A DNA stretch of 64,000 nucleotides, taken from the NCBI RefSeq assembly GCF_900240275.1, contig NZ_LT964761.1, positions 152,004-216,003 on the forward strand. The letters are read 5' to 3'. How positions within the stretch are numbered: position 1 is the stretch's first letter; each line of letters starts with the position of its first letter. The DNA is from [Lactobacillus] timonensis. GTDB lineage: Bacteria; Bacillota; Bacilli; Lactobacillales; Lactobacillaceae. A model generated the notes under the pieces. It saw only the letters and a list, made by a program, of their open reading frames with translations. It ran no database searches and had not been told where the DNA came from. Of this stretch, positions 33,649 through 45,572 are shown one piece after another. A program made the position numbers and the translations under genes.

Positions 33649-35880
33649 TTAGTTTGCGTGACTGTGGTGCTGAATTCGAACGTCATCAGCCTGTTTGTCG
33701 CGTTCGAAACGAGCAACGTTAGCAATCATTTGGGAATCCATGTGCTTGACCCGGTGAATGATTTCTTCATGGCGGCCATGAACCATTGGCCGTTGCTGTG
33801 GGTTGCCGAGGTAGCCACAAGTCCGCTTAACAACGTCACAGGTTGCTGGGTCGCTGTTACCGCACTGTGGGCATTTAAAGCCACGGGCAGTTGCTTCAAA
33901 CTCGCCCTTGTAGCCACACTTAAAGCACTGATCAATGCTGGTATTGGTTCCCAGGTAACCAACATGGTCATAAGCCCAGTCCCATACCGCCTCTAGTGCC
34001 TTCGGATTTTGCCGAAGGTTTGGATATTCACAGTAGTGGATAAAACCACCAGCAGCATCATACGGAAAGGCCTCTTCAAATTCCAGCTTTTCAAACGGAG
34101 TTGGGTGTTTACGAACATCGTAGTGGAAACTATTGGTGTAGTATTCCTTGTCCGTAATGTTTTCAATCCGGCCGAACTTTTTAATATCGTCCTGAGCAAA
34201 GGTATCAGTCAATGATTCAGCTGGCGTGGAATAAAGGCTAAAGTGGTAACCCTCTTCCTTTTCCCACTCAGCACACTTGTTGTGCATAGCGTGCGTAATT
34301 GACTTGGCGAAATCATGAGCTTCCTTATTATGCTCCCATTGCGGACCATAAAAAGTGGTGCAAACCTCGTAGAGTCCAATATAACCTAATGACACCGTTG
34401 CCCGCGAGTTCTTGAAGACTTCATCAACACTGTCGCCCTTCTTCAAACGCTTACCAAAGGCACCATACATGTAAAGGAGTGGCGCGTTTTCTGGCTTGGC
34501 CTGCTTGGTCCGCGCGATGCGGTAATCTAAGGCAATTTTGCAGATGTTCATCTTTTCATTGAAAATTTCCCAGAACAGCTGCTTATTACCCTTTGCTTCC
34601 AACGCAATCCGCGGCAGGTTGACCGTCACTACCCCCAGATTCATCCGGCCAGAGTTAACTTCCTTTCCTGTTTCAGGGTCAGTCCAACCCTGAAGGAAGG
34701 AACGACAGCCCATTGGCGCCTTAAAGCTGCCAGTGATATCTTTGATCTTGTCATACATTAACAGGTCAGGATACATCCGCTTGGTTGAGCATTCCAACGC
34801 TAACTGCTTAACATCGTAGTTCGGGTCAGTGGGGTTCAGGTTCAGACCGCGTTTCAGGGTAAAGACCAGCTTTGGGAAAATCGCGGTACGGTGCTCGCGA
34901 CCAAGTCCCTTAATCCGGATCTTGAGAATCGACTTTTGAATTTCGCGGCAAATCCAGCTTGTTCCTAAACCAAAATTAATCGTCGTGAAAGGCGTTTGGC
35001 CCTGGCTCGAATAAAGGGTATTAATTTCATATTCCAATGCCTGCATGGCATCATAGATATCCTTCTTTGTCTTCGCTTTGGCAAAGGCCTCCCGTTTTTC
35101 AGGCACGATCCACTCTTCAGCGTCTTTCAAGTGCTTTTGATAATTCAGCTTAGCATATGGTTCCAGGACTTGATCAATCCGGTTACCAGTACAACCACCA
35201 TATTGCAGTGAAGCGACGTTAGCAATAATCTGTGACATCTGGGCAGTCGCCGTCTGAATGGAATGTGGTGAAGATACCCAGGCATTACCAATCTTAAAAC
35301 CGTGCTTAAACATCTCATCAAAGTCAATCAAGCAACAATTAGTTTCCGGTGTCACCGGTGAGTAATCCAGGTCGTGCCAATGAATGTCACCACGAAGGTG
35401 AGCCTTTGCCACAATATCTGGCAGCATCTTAAGTCCGATTGCCCGACTTACCATCCCAGCTTCCAAGTCGCGTTGGGTGTTGAAAACCTTTGAGTCCTTG
35501 TTAGCATTTTCGTGGACCACCCGGTCATTGCGGCCAAACAACTGCTTAACCTTCCGAGTAGCATCCGTTGCTTCAGCAAACTGCTGTTCCTCCATCTTGC
35601 GGTGGTCTAAGAAACTGGTTGCTAAGTCATCATGACCTGCTTGCCGCAGCCCATTAACCATCAAATCCGCAATTTCTGCAGCTGAGGTTTGCGTCTCCTT
35701 AGAAAGACGCTCATTAAGGAACTGTAAAACCTCTTGCTGTGTTTCAGCATCTGCGTGCAGGTTATTGAGTACCATTTCGATTTTATATGGGTAGAAAGCA
35801 GTAACGGTTCCGCCCCGTTTTTCAACCTTTAACCCTTTCAGGTCGTCAAGGCCCGTTTGAATGCTCGTCTGTACCTTCAT
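33649..35880 (-). CDS. nrdD: Anaerobic ribonucleoside-triphosphate reductase
   Basis: A 743-residue class III reductase making dNTPs without oxygen. An N-terminal ATP-cone (GGTVTAFYPYKIEMVLNNL) lies at about 20-100. The C-terminus has a zinc site (CFKCGY, CPQCGNSD) and the glycyl radical motif RTCGYLGNPQQRP. Three ATG codons occur in a row (35886, 35883, 35880); AGAGAGG has the best spacing (8 nt) to the last. NrdR-like boxes lie upstream, fitting NrdR repression. Confidence 0.95.
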   Translation of the reverse strand: MKVQTSIQTGLDDLKGLKVEKRGGTVTAFYPYKIEMVLNNLHADAETQQEVLQFLNERLSKETQTSAAEIADLMVNGLRQAGHDDLATSFLDHRKMEEQQFAEATDATRKVKQLFGRNDRVVHENANKDSKVFNTQRDLEAGMVSRAIGLKMLPDIVAKAHLRGDIHWHDLDYSPVTPETNCCLIDFDEMFKHGFKIGNAWVSSPHSIQTATAQMSQIIANVASLQYGGCTGNRIDQVLEPYAKLNYQKHLKDAEEWIVPEKREAFAKAKTKKDIYDAMQALEYEINTLYSSQGQTPFTTINFGLGTSWICREIQKSILKIRIKGLGREHRTAIFPKLVFTLKRGLNLNPTDPNYDVKQLALECSTKRMYPDLLMYDKIKDITGSFKAPMGCRSFLQGWTDPETGKEVNSGRMNLGVVTVNLPRIALEAKGNKQLFWEIFNEKMNICKIALDYRIARTKQAKPENAPLLYMYGAFGKRLKKGDSVDEVFKNSRATVSLGYIGLYEVCTTFYGPQWEHNKEAHDFAKSITHAMHNKCAEWEKEEGYHFSLYSTPAESLTDTFAQDDIKKFGRIENITDKEYYTNSFHYDVRKHPTPFEKLEFEEAFPYDAAGGFIHYCEYPNLRQNPKALEAVWDWAYDHVGYLGTNTSIDQCFKCGYKGEFEATARGFKCPQCGNSDPATCDVVKRTCGYLGNPQQRPMVHGRHEEIIHRVKHMDSQMIANVARFERDKQADDVRIQHHSHAN

Positions 35881-35916
35881 CATCATTACCTCTCTACCTA
35901 TTTAAATAAATTCAAT

Positions 35917-36017
35917 ATATTACTATATCTTGATCTAACAGCTAATATCTTAGCCTGGTTAGTAGCCCAGCACAAGATGTAGTGTTTATACACTTTTGTA
36001 TCCACAATATCTTGGGA
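35917..36017. promoter_or_regulatory. Three NrdR-like boxes upstream of nrdDG
   Basis: ACTATATCTTGAT (35922-35934), ACAAGATGTAGTGT (35972-35985) and CCACAATATCTTGGGA (36002-36017) resemble the NrdR palindrome ACACWATATATWGTGT. The centres of the last two are about 31 bp apart, three helical turns, as in paired NrdR sites. Confidence 0.6.
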
Positions 36018-36360
36018 TAAAGAAGGAGATTCATTTTCGTGGTGTTTTTTATCATTTGATTAGGTCACTTTATTACTACTCTCTTAGTCAATCTCGTCAT
36101 CCCGCTATTTCCAAACAGCATCCTCGTGCAATGCACATTCCGTGTTTTTATCAATTGTCATCTGATAAGGAGAAATGAACTTTTTTTATACATGTTGCTT
36201 TACTCAGATGTATTGGCAAAACGTTATTATAGTGAGGTTTGTGGTGTTGATATGCCCTGGGATTATGCAGGATCTTATGTTTCACTACCAGTCATATAGC
36301 CGAAAACTATCTTTATCACGCCGGTTTTAACACAAAGCGTTACTATTATAAAACACCAAA
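36018..36360. other. Intergenic region without a supported gene
   Basis: AT-rich. Short frames exist (for example 36192-36299, about 35 codons starting MLLYSDVLAKRYYSE) but lack a well-spaced ribosome site and known similarity. Possibly relics. Confidence 0.4.
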
Positions 36361-36387
36361 AACGACAACGCCGGTGACGTTGTCGTT
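36361..36387 (-). terminator. Terminator of the two-gene ABC operon
   Basis: AACGACAACG/CGTTGTCGTT stem with 7-nt loop, followed by TTTTTGG on the minus strand. Confidence 0.85.
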
Positions 36388-36424
36388 GACCAATGATTAA
36401 TATGTTAACGGAGAGACTGCTCTT

Positions 36425-37111
36425 TTAACCAGCCACTGTGTACTTCTTGCTCATTTTGTTTTCCATGTAGTTAAGCAGGAGTGACAGGGCCTGGGTAATT
36501 ACGAAATAGATTGCAGCAGCCACTAACAGAGGTGGAATAAAGTTGTACAACGTTCCCCCAACACCAAGTGCTTCGGCCGTCACTTCTTGGACACCAATAT
36601 AGAACAGGACAGATGATTCCTTAATCAGGGTAATGAACTCGTTGCCCATTGCCGGCAACGTATTCCGCAAAGCCTGTGGGAGGATAATGGAGAACATTGT
36701 CTGCCGCTGACTCATTCCCAGAGAAAGACCAGCTTCTGTTTGCCCTGCTGGAATTGAGATAATCCCTGACCGGAAGATTTCCGAAGTGTACGCTCCTGAG
36801 TTAAGCCCCAGGGCCAACGCCCCAGGAATAATCCGATCAAGCCCTGATCCGAGTACTTGAACATCCGGAAGTGGCAATGTTTTCGACAGAAAGTAGTAAA
36901 CTAGCATGACTTGAATCATGGAAGGCGTCCCCCGGACAATCGAAACATAAATCCGGGCAATCCATGAAACTGGCTTAACACTGGACATCCGCATCAGCGT
37001 CATCAATAAACCAACCAGGAAACCGATAATTACCCCAATAATGGAAATCAGCAATGTTTGCAGCGTCCCTTGTAGAAACATTGGCCAATAGTGACCGAGA
37101 AAATCAAACAT
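36425..37111 (-). CDS. Polar amino acid ABC transporter permease
   Basis: A 228-residue HisM/GlnP-type permease with about five membrane helices. The EAA-like block is EAGLSLGMSQRQTMFSIILPQALRNTLP, split around residues 140-165. The ATG at 37111 follows AAAGGTG at good spacing; a GTG at 37120 is an alternative. It is paired with the binding protein upstream. No ATPase gene belongs to this operon, so it must use an ATPase encoded elsewhere. Confidence 0.9.
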   Translation of the reverse strand: MFDFLGHYWPMFLQGTLQTLLISIIGVIIGFLVGLLMTLMRMSSVKPVSWIARIYVSIVRGTPSMIQVMLVYYFLSKTLPLPDVQVLGSGLDRIIPGALALGLNSGAYTSEIFRSGIISIPAGQTEAGLSLGMSQRQTMFSIILPQALRNTLPAMGNEFITLIKESSVLFYIGVQEVTAEALGVGGTLYNFIPPLLVAAAIYFVITQALSLLLNYMENKMSKKYTVAG

Positions 37112-37131
37112 ATTAATCACCTTTTCTACTA

Positions 37132-37953
37132 TTATTTACCGTACTTTTCTTGCTCTTGTTGAGCCTTCTTAAACATCTTGTCTAACTGACCAGTTTTCTG
37201 AAGGTGGGTAATTTCTTTATTAACCTTCTTCTTCAGCGCTGGTTCGTTCTTTGGAATAGCAATGTTGAGGTACTTGAGCGACTTTGGTACTGGCATATTG
37301 TACTTAGCCATTGCGTATTCGTTCGGGTACTTCTTAACGTATTGCTCAGCAACCGTTGTCGCAAGAATCACACCGTCCAGCTTGCCGGCTTTCAGGTCTG
37401 TTGTTAACCCGGTAGTCAAGCTTTCGGTCACAATGTGCGCATCCGTCTCACTCTTACCAAGCGTTTCCTGCGTAGACGACTGTTGAGCACCGAAGTTGGC
37501 ACCCTTAGTATCTGCACGGTTGTTATACTTATTAGCGTCAGCCTTTTTTACCAGGATCTTTTCAGATTCAGTGTAGTAAGGCTTGGAGAAGTCAACCGCC
37601 TTTTCACGTTTCTTGGTCTTGGTCATCCCTGCCAGGACCAGGTCGACTTTGTGGTTTTGCAATTCACTAATCAGCGACGGAAATTCAATATTTTCAACCT
37701 TAAGCTTTACTCCCATGCTGTCAGCAATCTTTTGGGCAACCATAATATCATAACCCTTAATGACCTTCTTGCCATTTTGCATCACGGGGAATTCAAATGG
37801 TGCAAAGTCAGCTGATGTCCCAATCGTCAGAGTTCCCTTATCTTCAATCTTCTTAACACTATTATCTGCCGACTGCTTACCACACCCGGCTAAGCCGCCA
37901 GCAAGTAATGCAATTACTGCTAAACCGGCGAAGAGTTTTTTCTTTAGTTTCAT
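37132..37953 (-). CDS. Polar amino acid ABC transporter substrate-binding lipoprotein
   Basis: A 273-residue family 3 binding protein. The signal peptide ends at the lipobox LAGC (Cys near residue 24). Motifs are LTIGTSADFAPFEF, KGYDIMVAQKIADSMGV and AGMTKTKKREKAVDFSKPYY (split). The ATG at 37953 follows GGGAGGAAG. Gln, Asp/Glu or cystine are usual ligands. Exact ligand unknown. Confidence 0.9.
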   Translation of the reverse strand: MKLKKKLFAGLAVIALLAGGLAGCGKQSADNSVKKIEDKGTLTIGTSADFAPFEFPVMQNGKKVIKGYDIMVAQKIADSMGVKLKVENIEFPSLISELQNHKVDLVLAGMTKTKKREKAVDFSKPYYTESEKILVKKADANKYNNRADTKGANFGAQQSSTQETLGKSETDAHIVTESLTTGLTTDLKAGKLDGVILATTVAEQYVKKYPNEYAMAKYNMPVPKSLKYLNIAIPKNEPALKKKVNKEITHLQKTGQLDKMFKKAQQEQEKYGK

Positions 37954-38489
37954 TTTTCTTCCTCCCTGTCCCCTTTGGAACCTCCTGTTTTTGAATACGA
38001 TTATGATAATACACAATTAATGCATTAAATGCAAGATCTTTTGCGCATTTTATGTATATTTATTTGTTTTAGTGTATATATAAGCTTTTGATTGTATAAT
38101 TTTTGACTAACAGTGATCTTTACCACTGATCAGAGGCGCTAAACTACGAGGACATGTTTTTTGTATTGCTGTTTAATCATTGGTGCCTACAGGTTATACG
38201 AAAATAAAAAGAGATAATCAACATGACACCTTAAAATCATGTTAACTACCCCTTCAATAGGAATAAGTTCCTTGAAATTGATAATATCAAAATTTGTGAT
38301 GGTTGAAAAGGCTTTTTTGAAAATTATTTTTACAATTCCAAACATCGTTTCATATGAACATTGTCACTATGCAAACAACTTAATACTGTTAAAATGGACT
38401 GGCTTTTTCTCAACATTTTTTCTTGGGTTAAAACGAAAAAATGTGAACAACTTAAAAAACGAGTGCAGCTGCATACTAGTACTAATTAG
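37954..38489. other. AT-rich region without a supported gene
   Basis: Clearly richer in A+T than the neighbouring genes. A 109-codon plus-strand frame (38239-38568) has no ribosome site and no recognised domain. Its end overlaps the decayed recombinase, so the region is probably the remains of an integrated element. Confidence 0.5.
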
Positions 38490-38699
38490 ATTAATGAGCA
38501 CCATTTCATACCAAGGAACATCAAATAATTGGATATTCATTGTCATAGCCTTCAGAATGTTTAAATAGTCATATTGTTAGCAGATGGTATTGATACTTCT
38601 GAAATTCTTTATCACTCAAACATGATAACTACTTTGGAGTTTTATGCTTACTTAATGAATACAAAGAATCAGCAGACAAGTCAATCATTGGGGCACTGA
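38490..38699 (+). pseudogene. Decayed tyrosine recombinase (integrase), C-terminal end
   Basis: The frame 38565-38699 reads IVILLADGIDTSEI, LYHSNMITTLEFYAYL and MNTKNQQTS. This matches the end of phage-type integrases (ADGID...LGHSN..TTL..Y.HL) including the catalytic Tyr. About four residues around the LGHSN His are missing. Just upstream ISYQGTSNN (another frame) resembles the degraded ISxHGLRHT box. The gene points at tRNA-Leu(CAA), 176 nt away. Frameshifts and stops make it non-functional. Confidence 0.65.
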
Positions 38700-38840
38700 A
38701 TATCCTATAATGTATGCCAAATGTGTGCCAACTTTTAAATTTTATAGTTTTTTTCAGTTCTGCTTACTTTTTATTTGTTTTTTTTAAAATCGCTATAAAC
38801 GCCGGTATATCAACACTTGTCAGAGGTGTGAAGAAAAAAC

Positions 38841-38868
38841 AAAAAAAGGAAATCTTCTCAGATTTCCT
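38841..38868 (-). terminator. Terminator of the rRNA-tRNA operon
   Basis: AGGAAATC/GATTTCCT with loop TTCTCA and a following T run on the minus strand; nearly identical to the tRNA-Leu(CAG) terminator at 1553-1582. Confidence 0.85.
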
Positions 38869-38874
38869 CGATAA

Positions 38875-38959
38875 TGCCTCCGATGGGGGTCGAACCCATA
38901 CTCCCTCAACGGGAACTGGATTTTGAGTCCAGCGCGTCTGCCAATTCCGCCACAGAGGC
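38875..38959 (-). tRNA. tRNA-Leu(CAA)
   Basis: 85 nt, class II. Acceptor GCCTCTG/CGGAGGC (one G-U-type or mismatched pair), discriminator A, anticodon loop CTCAAAA giving CAA. Last gene of the tRNA string. No encoded CCA. Confidence 0.93.
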
Positions 38960-38976
38960 ATAATTAATTATGATAA

Positions 38977-39047
<71 letters not shown>

Positions 39048-39090
39048 ATTAAAGAAATGAGTGGAAGCAACGCTCTCACCCTTATCAAAG

Positions 39091-39166
39091 GGCGGTAAGT
39101 GGGATTCGAACCCACGCGTGTCGGATCCACAAACCGATGTGTTAACCAAGCTTCACCATTACCGCC
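39091..39166 (-). tRNA. tRNA-His(GTG), copy 1
   Basis: 76 nt including encoded G-1, which pairs with C73. Anticodon loop TTGTGGA gives GTG. Differs from the next copy by one base (CGCG versus CATG context in the variable-loop area). Confidence 0.93.
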
Positions 39167-39184
39167 ATCATATTAAACTAGAAG

Positions 39185-39260
39185 GGCGGTAAGTGGGATT
39201 CGAACCCACGCATGTCGGATCCACAAACCGATGTGTTAACCAAGCTTCACCATTACCGCC
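39185..39260 (-). tRNA. tRNA-His(GTG), copy 2
   Basis: 76 nt, tandem duplicate of the preceding tRNA-His with one base difference; 18 nt separate the copies. Same G-1:C73 arrangement. Confidence 0.93.
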
Positions 39261-39276
39261 AATAAATTCAGTTGAG

Positions 39277-39347
39277 CAGGGATAGTAGGAATCGAACCCA
39301 CAATGACGGTTTTGGAGACCGTAGTTATACCGTTTAACTATATCCCT
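39277..39347 (-). tRNA. tRNA-Trp(CCA)
   Basis: 71 nt. Acceptor AGGGATA/TATCCCT, discriminator G, anticodon loop CTCCAAA giving CCA. Confidence 0.93.
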
Positions 39348-39353
39348 ATAAAA

Positions 39354-39436
39354 TGGAGGGGAGTGGATTCGAACCACCGAACCCGAAGGAGCGGATTTAC
39401 AGTCCGCCGCGTTTAGCCAGACTTCGCTACCCCTCC
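39354..39436 (-). tRNA. tRNA-Tyr(GTA)
   Basis: 83 nt with long variable arm. Acceptor GGAGGGG/CCCCTCC, discriminator A, anticodon loop CTGTAAA giving GTA. Confidence 0.93.
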
Positions 39437-39441
39437 ATAAA

Positions 39442-39514
39442 TGGCGCGGGACGGAATCGAACCGCCGACACACGGAGCTTCAATCCGTTGCTCTACCAAC
39501 TGAGCTACCGAGCC
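39442..39514 (-). tRNA. tRNA-Phe(GAA)
   Basis: 73 nt. Acceptor GGCTCGG against CCGCGCC leaves a T4-C69 mismatch. Anticodon loop TTGAAGC gives GAA. Discriminator A. The remaining arms are regular. Confidence 0.9.
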
Positions 39515-39557
39515 ATCAACAATTATTATTCAATTGTTTAATTGCATATAATGCAAA

Positions 39558-39630
39558 TGGAGGATACAGGGCTCGAACCTGTGACCCTCTGCTTGTAAGG
39601 CAGACGCTCTCCCAACTGAGCTAATCCTCC
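39558..39630 (-). tRNA. tRNA-Val(TAC)
   Basis: 73 nt. Acceptor GGAGGAT/ATCCTCC, discriminator A, anticodon loop CTTACAA giving TAC. Confidence 0.93.
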
Positions 39631-39639
39631 ATAAATAAG

Positions 39640-39712
39640 TGACCCGTACGGGATTCGAACCCATGTTACTGCCGTGAAAGGGCAGTGTCTTAAACCACTT
39701 GACCAACGGGTC
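39640..39712 (-). tRNA. tRNA-Glu(TTC)
   Basis: 73 nt. Acceptor GACCCGT/ACGGGTC, discriminator A, anticodon loop CTTTCAC giving TTC. Confidence 0.92.
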
Positions 39713-39716
39713 ATAA

Positions 39717-39808
39717 CGGAGAGTAAGGGATTCGAACCCTTGAAACAGGCTTTAACCCGTTTACATCATTTCCAATGATGCTCCTTCGGCCAGCTCGGAC
39801 AACTCTCC
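39717..39808 (-). tRNA. tRNA-Ser(GGA)
   Basis: 92 nt, class II with long variable arm. Acceptor GGAGAGT/ACTCTCC, discriminator G, anticodon loop TTGGAAA giving GGA. First tRNA after the 5S gene. Confidence 0.92.
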
Positions 39809-39852
39809 AAGATCCAAGCCCTGGCACAGCCAGGTGGCCAAAGCTTGTGTGA

Positions 39853-39969
39853 GCGTGGCGACGCCCTATCCTCGCAGGGAGCGATCCCCCAACTACTTTT
39901 GGCGCGCTGAAGCTTAACTACTGTGTTCGGCATGGGAACAGGTGTATCCTTCATGCTATTGCCACCACA
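39853..39969 (-). rRNA. rrf: 5S ribosomal RNA
   Basis: Minus strand starts GTGGTGGCAATAGC, contains CCATGCCGAACACAG and GTTAAGC, and ends near GGCGTCGCCACGC. About 117 nt. Ends estimated from the B. subtilis 5S. Confidence 0.92.
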
Positions 39970-39984
39970 CTCTTGAGAACTTGC

Positions 39985-40021
39985 GCTCTCAAAACTAAGC
40001 AAGATCTTTTTCTTCTTTTTC
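39985..40021 (-). other. 23S processing stem, 3' arm
   Basis: Minus strand AAGATCTTGCTTAGTTTTGA here is complementary, with a few mismatches, to AAAACTAAACAAGATCT upstream of 23S (43073-43102). Together they form the RNase III-type stem around pre-23S. Confidence 0.7.
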
Positions 40022-40052
40022 ACTTTCAACCAGAACCTAACCGCTTCTCACT

Positions 40053-42970
<2,918 letters not shown>

Positions 42971-43134
42971 TTGGTGAACAACTTCCGTTGTTCACCACAG
43001 TTAATTGAGTAATGCGATTTTTTCGTTAAACAACTCAAATAACGCGGTGTTCTCGGTTTATTTGTGAATAAAGAAAATTTAGATCTTGTTTAGTTTTCAA
43101 AGTACAAGTATGTCGCCAACCATCAGGTTGGCAA

Positions 43135-43207
43135 TGGAGAATAGCGGGATCGAACCGCTGACCTCCTGCTTGCAAAGCAGGTGCTCTCCCAGCTGAGCTA
43201 ATTCCCC
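43135..43207 (-). tRNA. tRNA-Ala(TGC)
   Basis: 73 nt in the 16S-23S spacer. Acceptor GGGGAAT/ATTCTCC with the G3-T70 identity pair, discriminator A, anticodon loop TTTGCAA giving TGC. Confidence 0.95.
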
Positions 43208-43215
43208 ATACTCAA

Positions 43216-43290
<75 letters not shown>

Positions 43291-43321
43291 AAATAAGCGG
43301 TCATTGAGAGGTAAACCCCTC

Positions 43322-43337
43322 AAAACTGAACAAAGTT
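43322..43337 (-). other. 16S processing stem, 3' arm
   Basis: AAAACTGAACAAAGTT here is the exact reverse complement of 45056-45071, so both flanks of pre-16S form a 16-bp stem. Confidence 0.8.
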
Positions 43338-43365
43338 ATCAACGCTGTGCAGGTTTCCGATTAAT

Positions 43366-44943
<1,578 letters not shown>

Positions 44944-45055
44944 ATTAGATATGAGCTTTTGAAATAGCTCTCAAATTATTAGTTAAGCGAATTGACTTCG
45001 CAAATGTTTTGCCTCGATCATAAGATCAAGGACCCTGCACATTTGTGTTCGTCGA

Positions 45056-45071
45056 AACTTTGTTCAGTTTT
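45056..45071 (-). other. 16S processing stem, 5' arm
   Basis: AACTTTGTTCAGTTTT on the plus strand pairs exactly with 43322-43337. Confidence 0.8.
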
Positions 45072-45118
45072 CAAAGGTCTACCTTGCTGACATAAGAGTT
45101 CATATCAACAACTTTTAT

Positions 45119-45234
45119 ATTGTATCAAGTTATTTAGCTGACGTCAAGAACTAATTTTTGATTTTTTGCAATCAAATCAGTAATTGGAACCGCCAACAAC
45201 TATTTCAGTTTACCAGAAAACTTCGGGCTGTCAA
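45119..45234 (-). promoter_or_regulatory. Tandem rRNA operon promoters
   Basis: P1: TTGACA (45234-45229), 16-nt spacer, TAAACT (45212-45207). P2: TTGACG (45147-45142), 17-nt spacer, TACAAT (45124-45119). Tandem promoters are usual for Gram-positive rrn operons. Confidence 0.8.
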
Positions 45235-45316
45235 CCCTCAATTTCAAAGCTTTATTAGCTCCTTGAAACAGCATAAATTACTATACCAGCCACAATAAAA
45301 ATCGTCAATCTCTTTT

Positions 45317-45562
45317 TTAAAAACTTTCTCGAAAATCTTCCAAACACTGGTAGACTTCTATCGCAGCTAAGTCCAACTTATCAAATTCAAAGTGTTGTTC
45401 AGGACGGAACATCTCAACGATAAACCGGCCGTTTTTCGGATAATATTGAACTTCACACAAGGGAATACCGTACAGATTAAACATTCGTGACTGAATCCCT
45501 GGATGTTTGTCATCCACCATTGCCGCCAACCGTTTTATAATCTGGGATAAGTTAGTTTCCAT
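45317..45562 (-). CDS. YkuJ-family protein
   Basis: An 81-residue small protein. The pattern GIPLCEVQYYPKNGRFIVEMF and the acidic C-terminal helix DLAAIEVYQCLEDF resemble B. subtilis YkuJ, a protein of unknown function. The ATG at 45562 follows TAGGGTGA. It starts 10 nt after the flippase-like gene, at the end of the glycolipid cluster, before the rRNA promoters. Confidence 0.72.
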   Translation of the reverse strand: METNLSQIIKRLAAMVDDKHPGIQSRMFNLYGIPLCEVQYYPKNGRFIVEMFRPEQHFEFDKLDLAAIEVYQCLEDFRESF

Positions 45563-45572
45563 AATAATCACC

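Noticed and set aside
35996..36178. 60-codon frame upstream of nrdD
   Set aside because: TTG start without ribosome site and overlap with an NrdR-like box; treated as intergenic.
36192..36299. Short frame MLLYSDVLAKRYYSE...
   Set aside because: Protein-like composition, but the only AAGGAG is about 19 nt before its ATG and no family is recognised.
38239..38568. 109-codon plus-strand frame in the AT-rich region
   Set aside because: No ribosome binding site, low-complexity AT-rich codons, no recognised domain; the end overlaps the recombinase relic in another frame.
39809..39852. Possible extra tRNA between 5S and tRNA-Ser
   Set aside because: 44 nt only; no T-loop or anticodon arm can be drawn.
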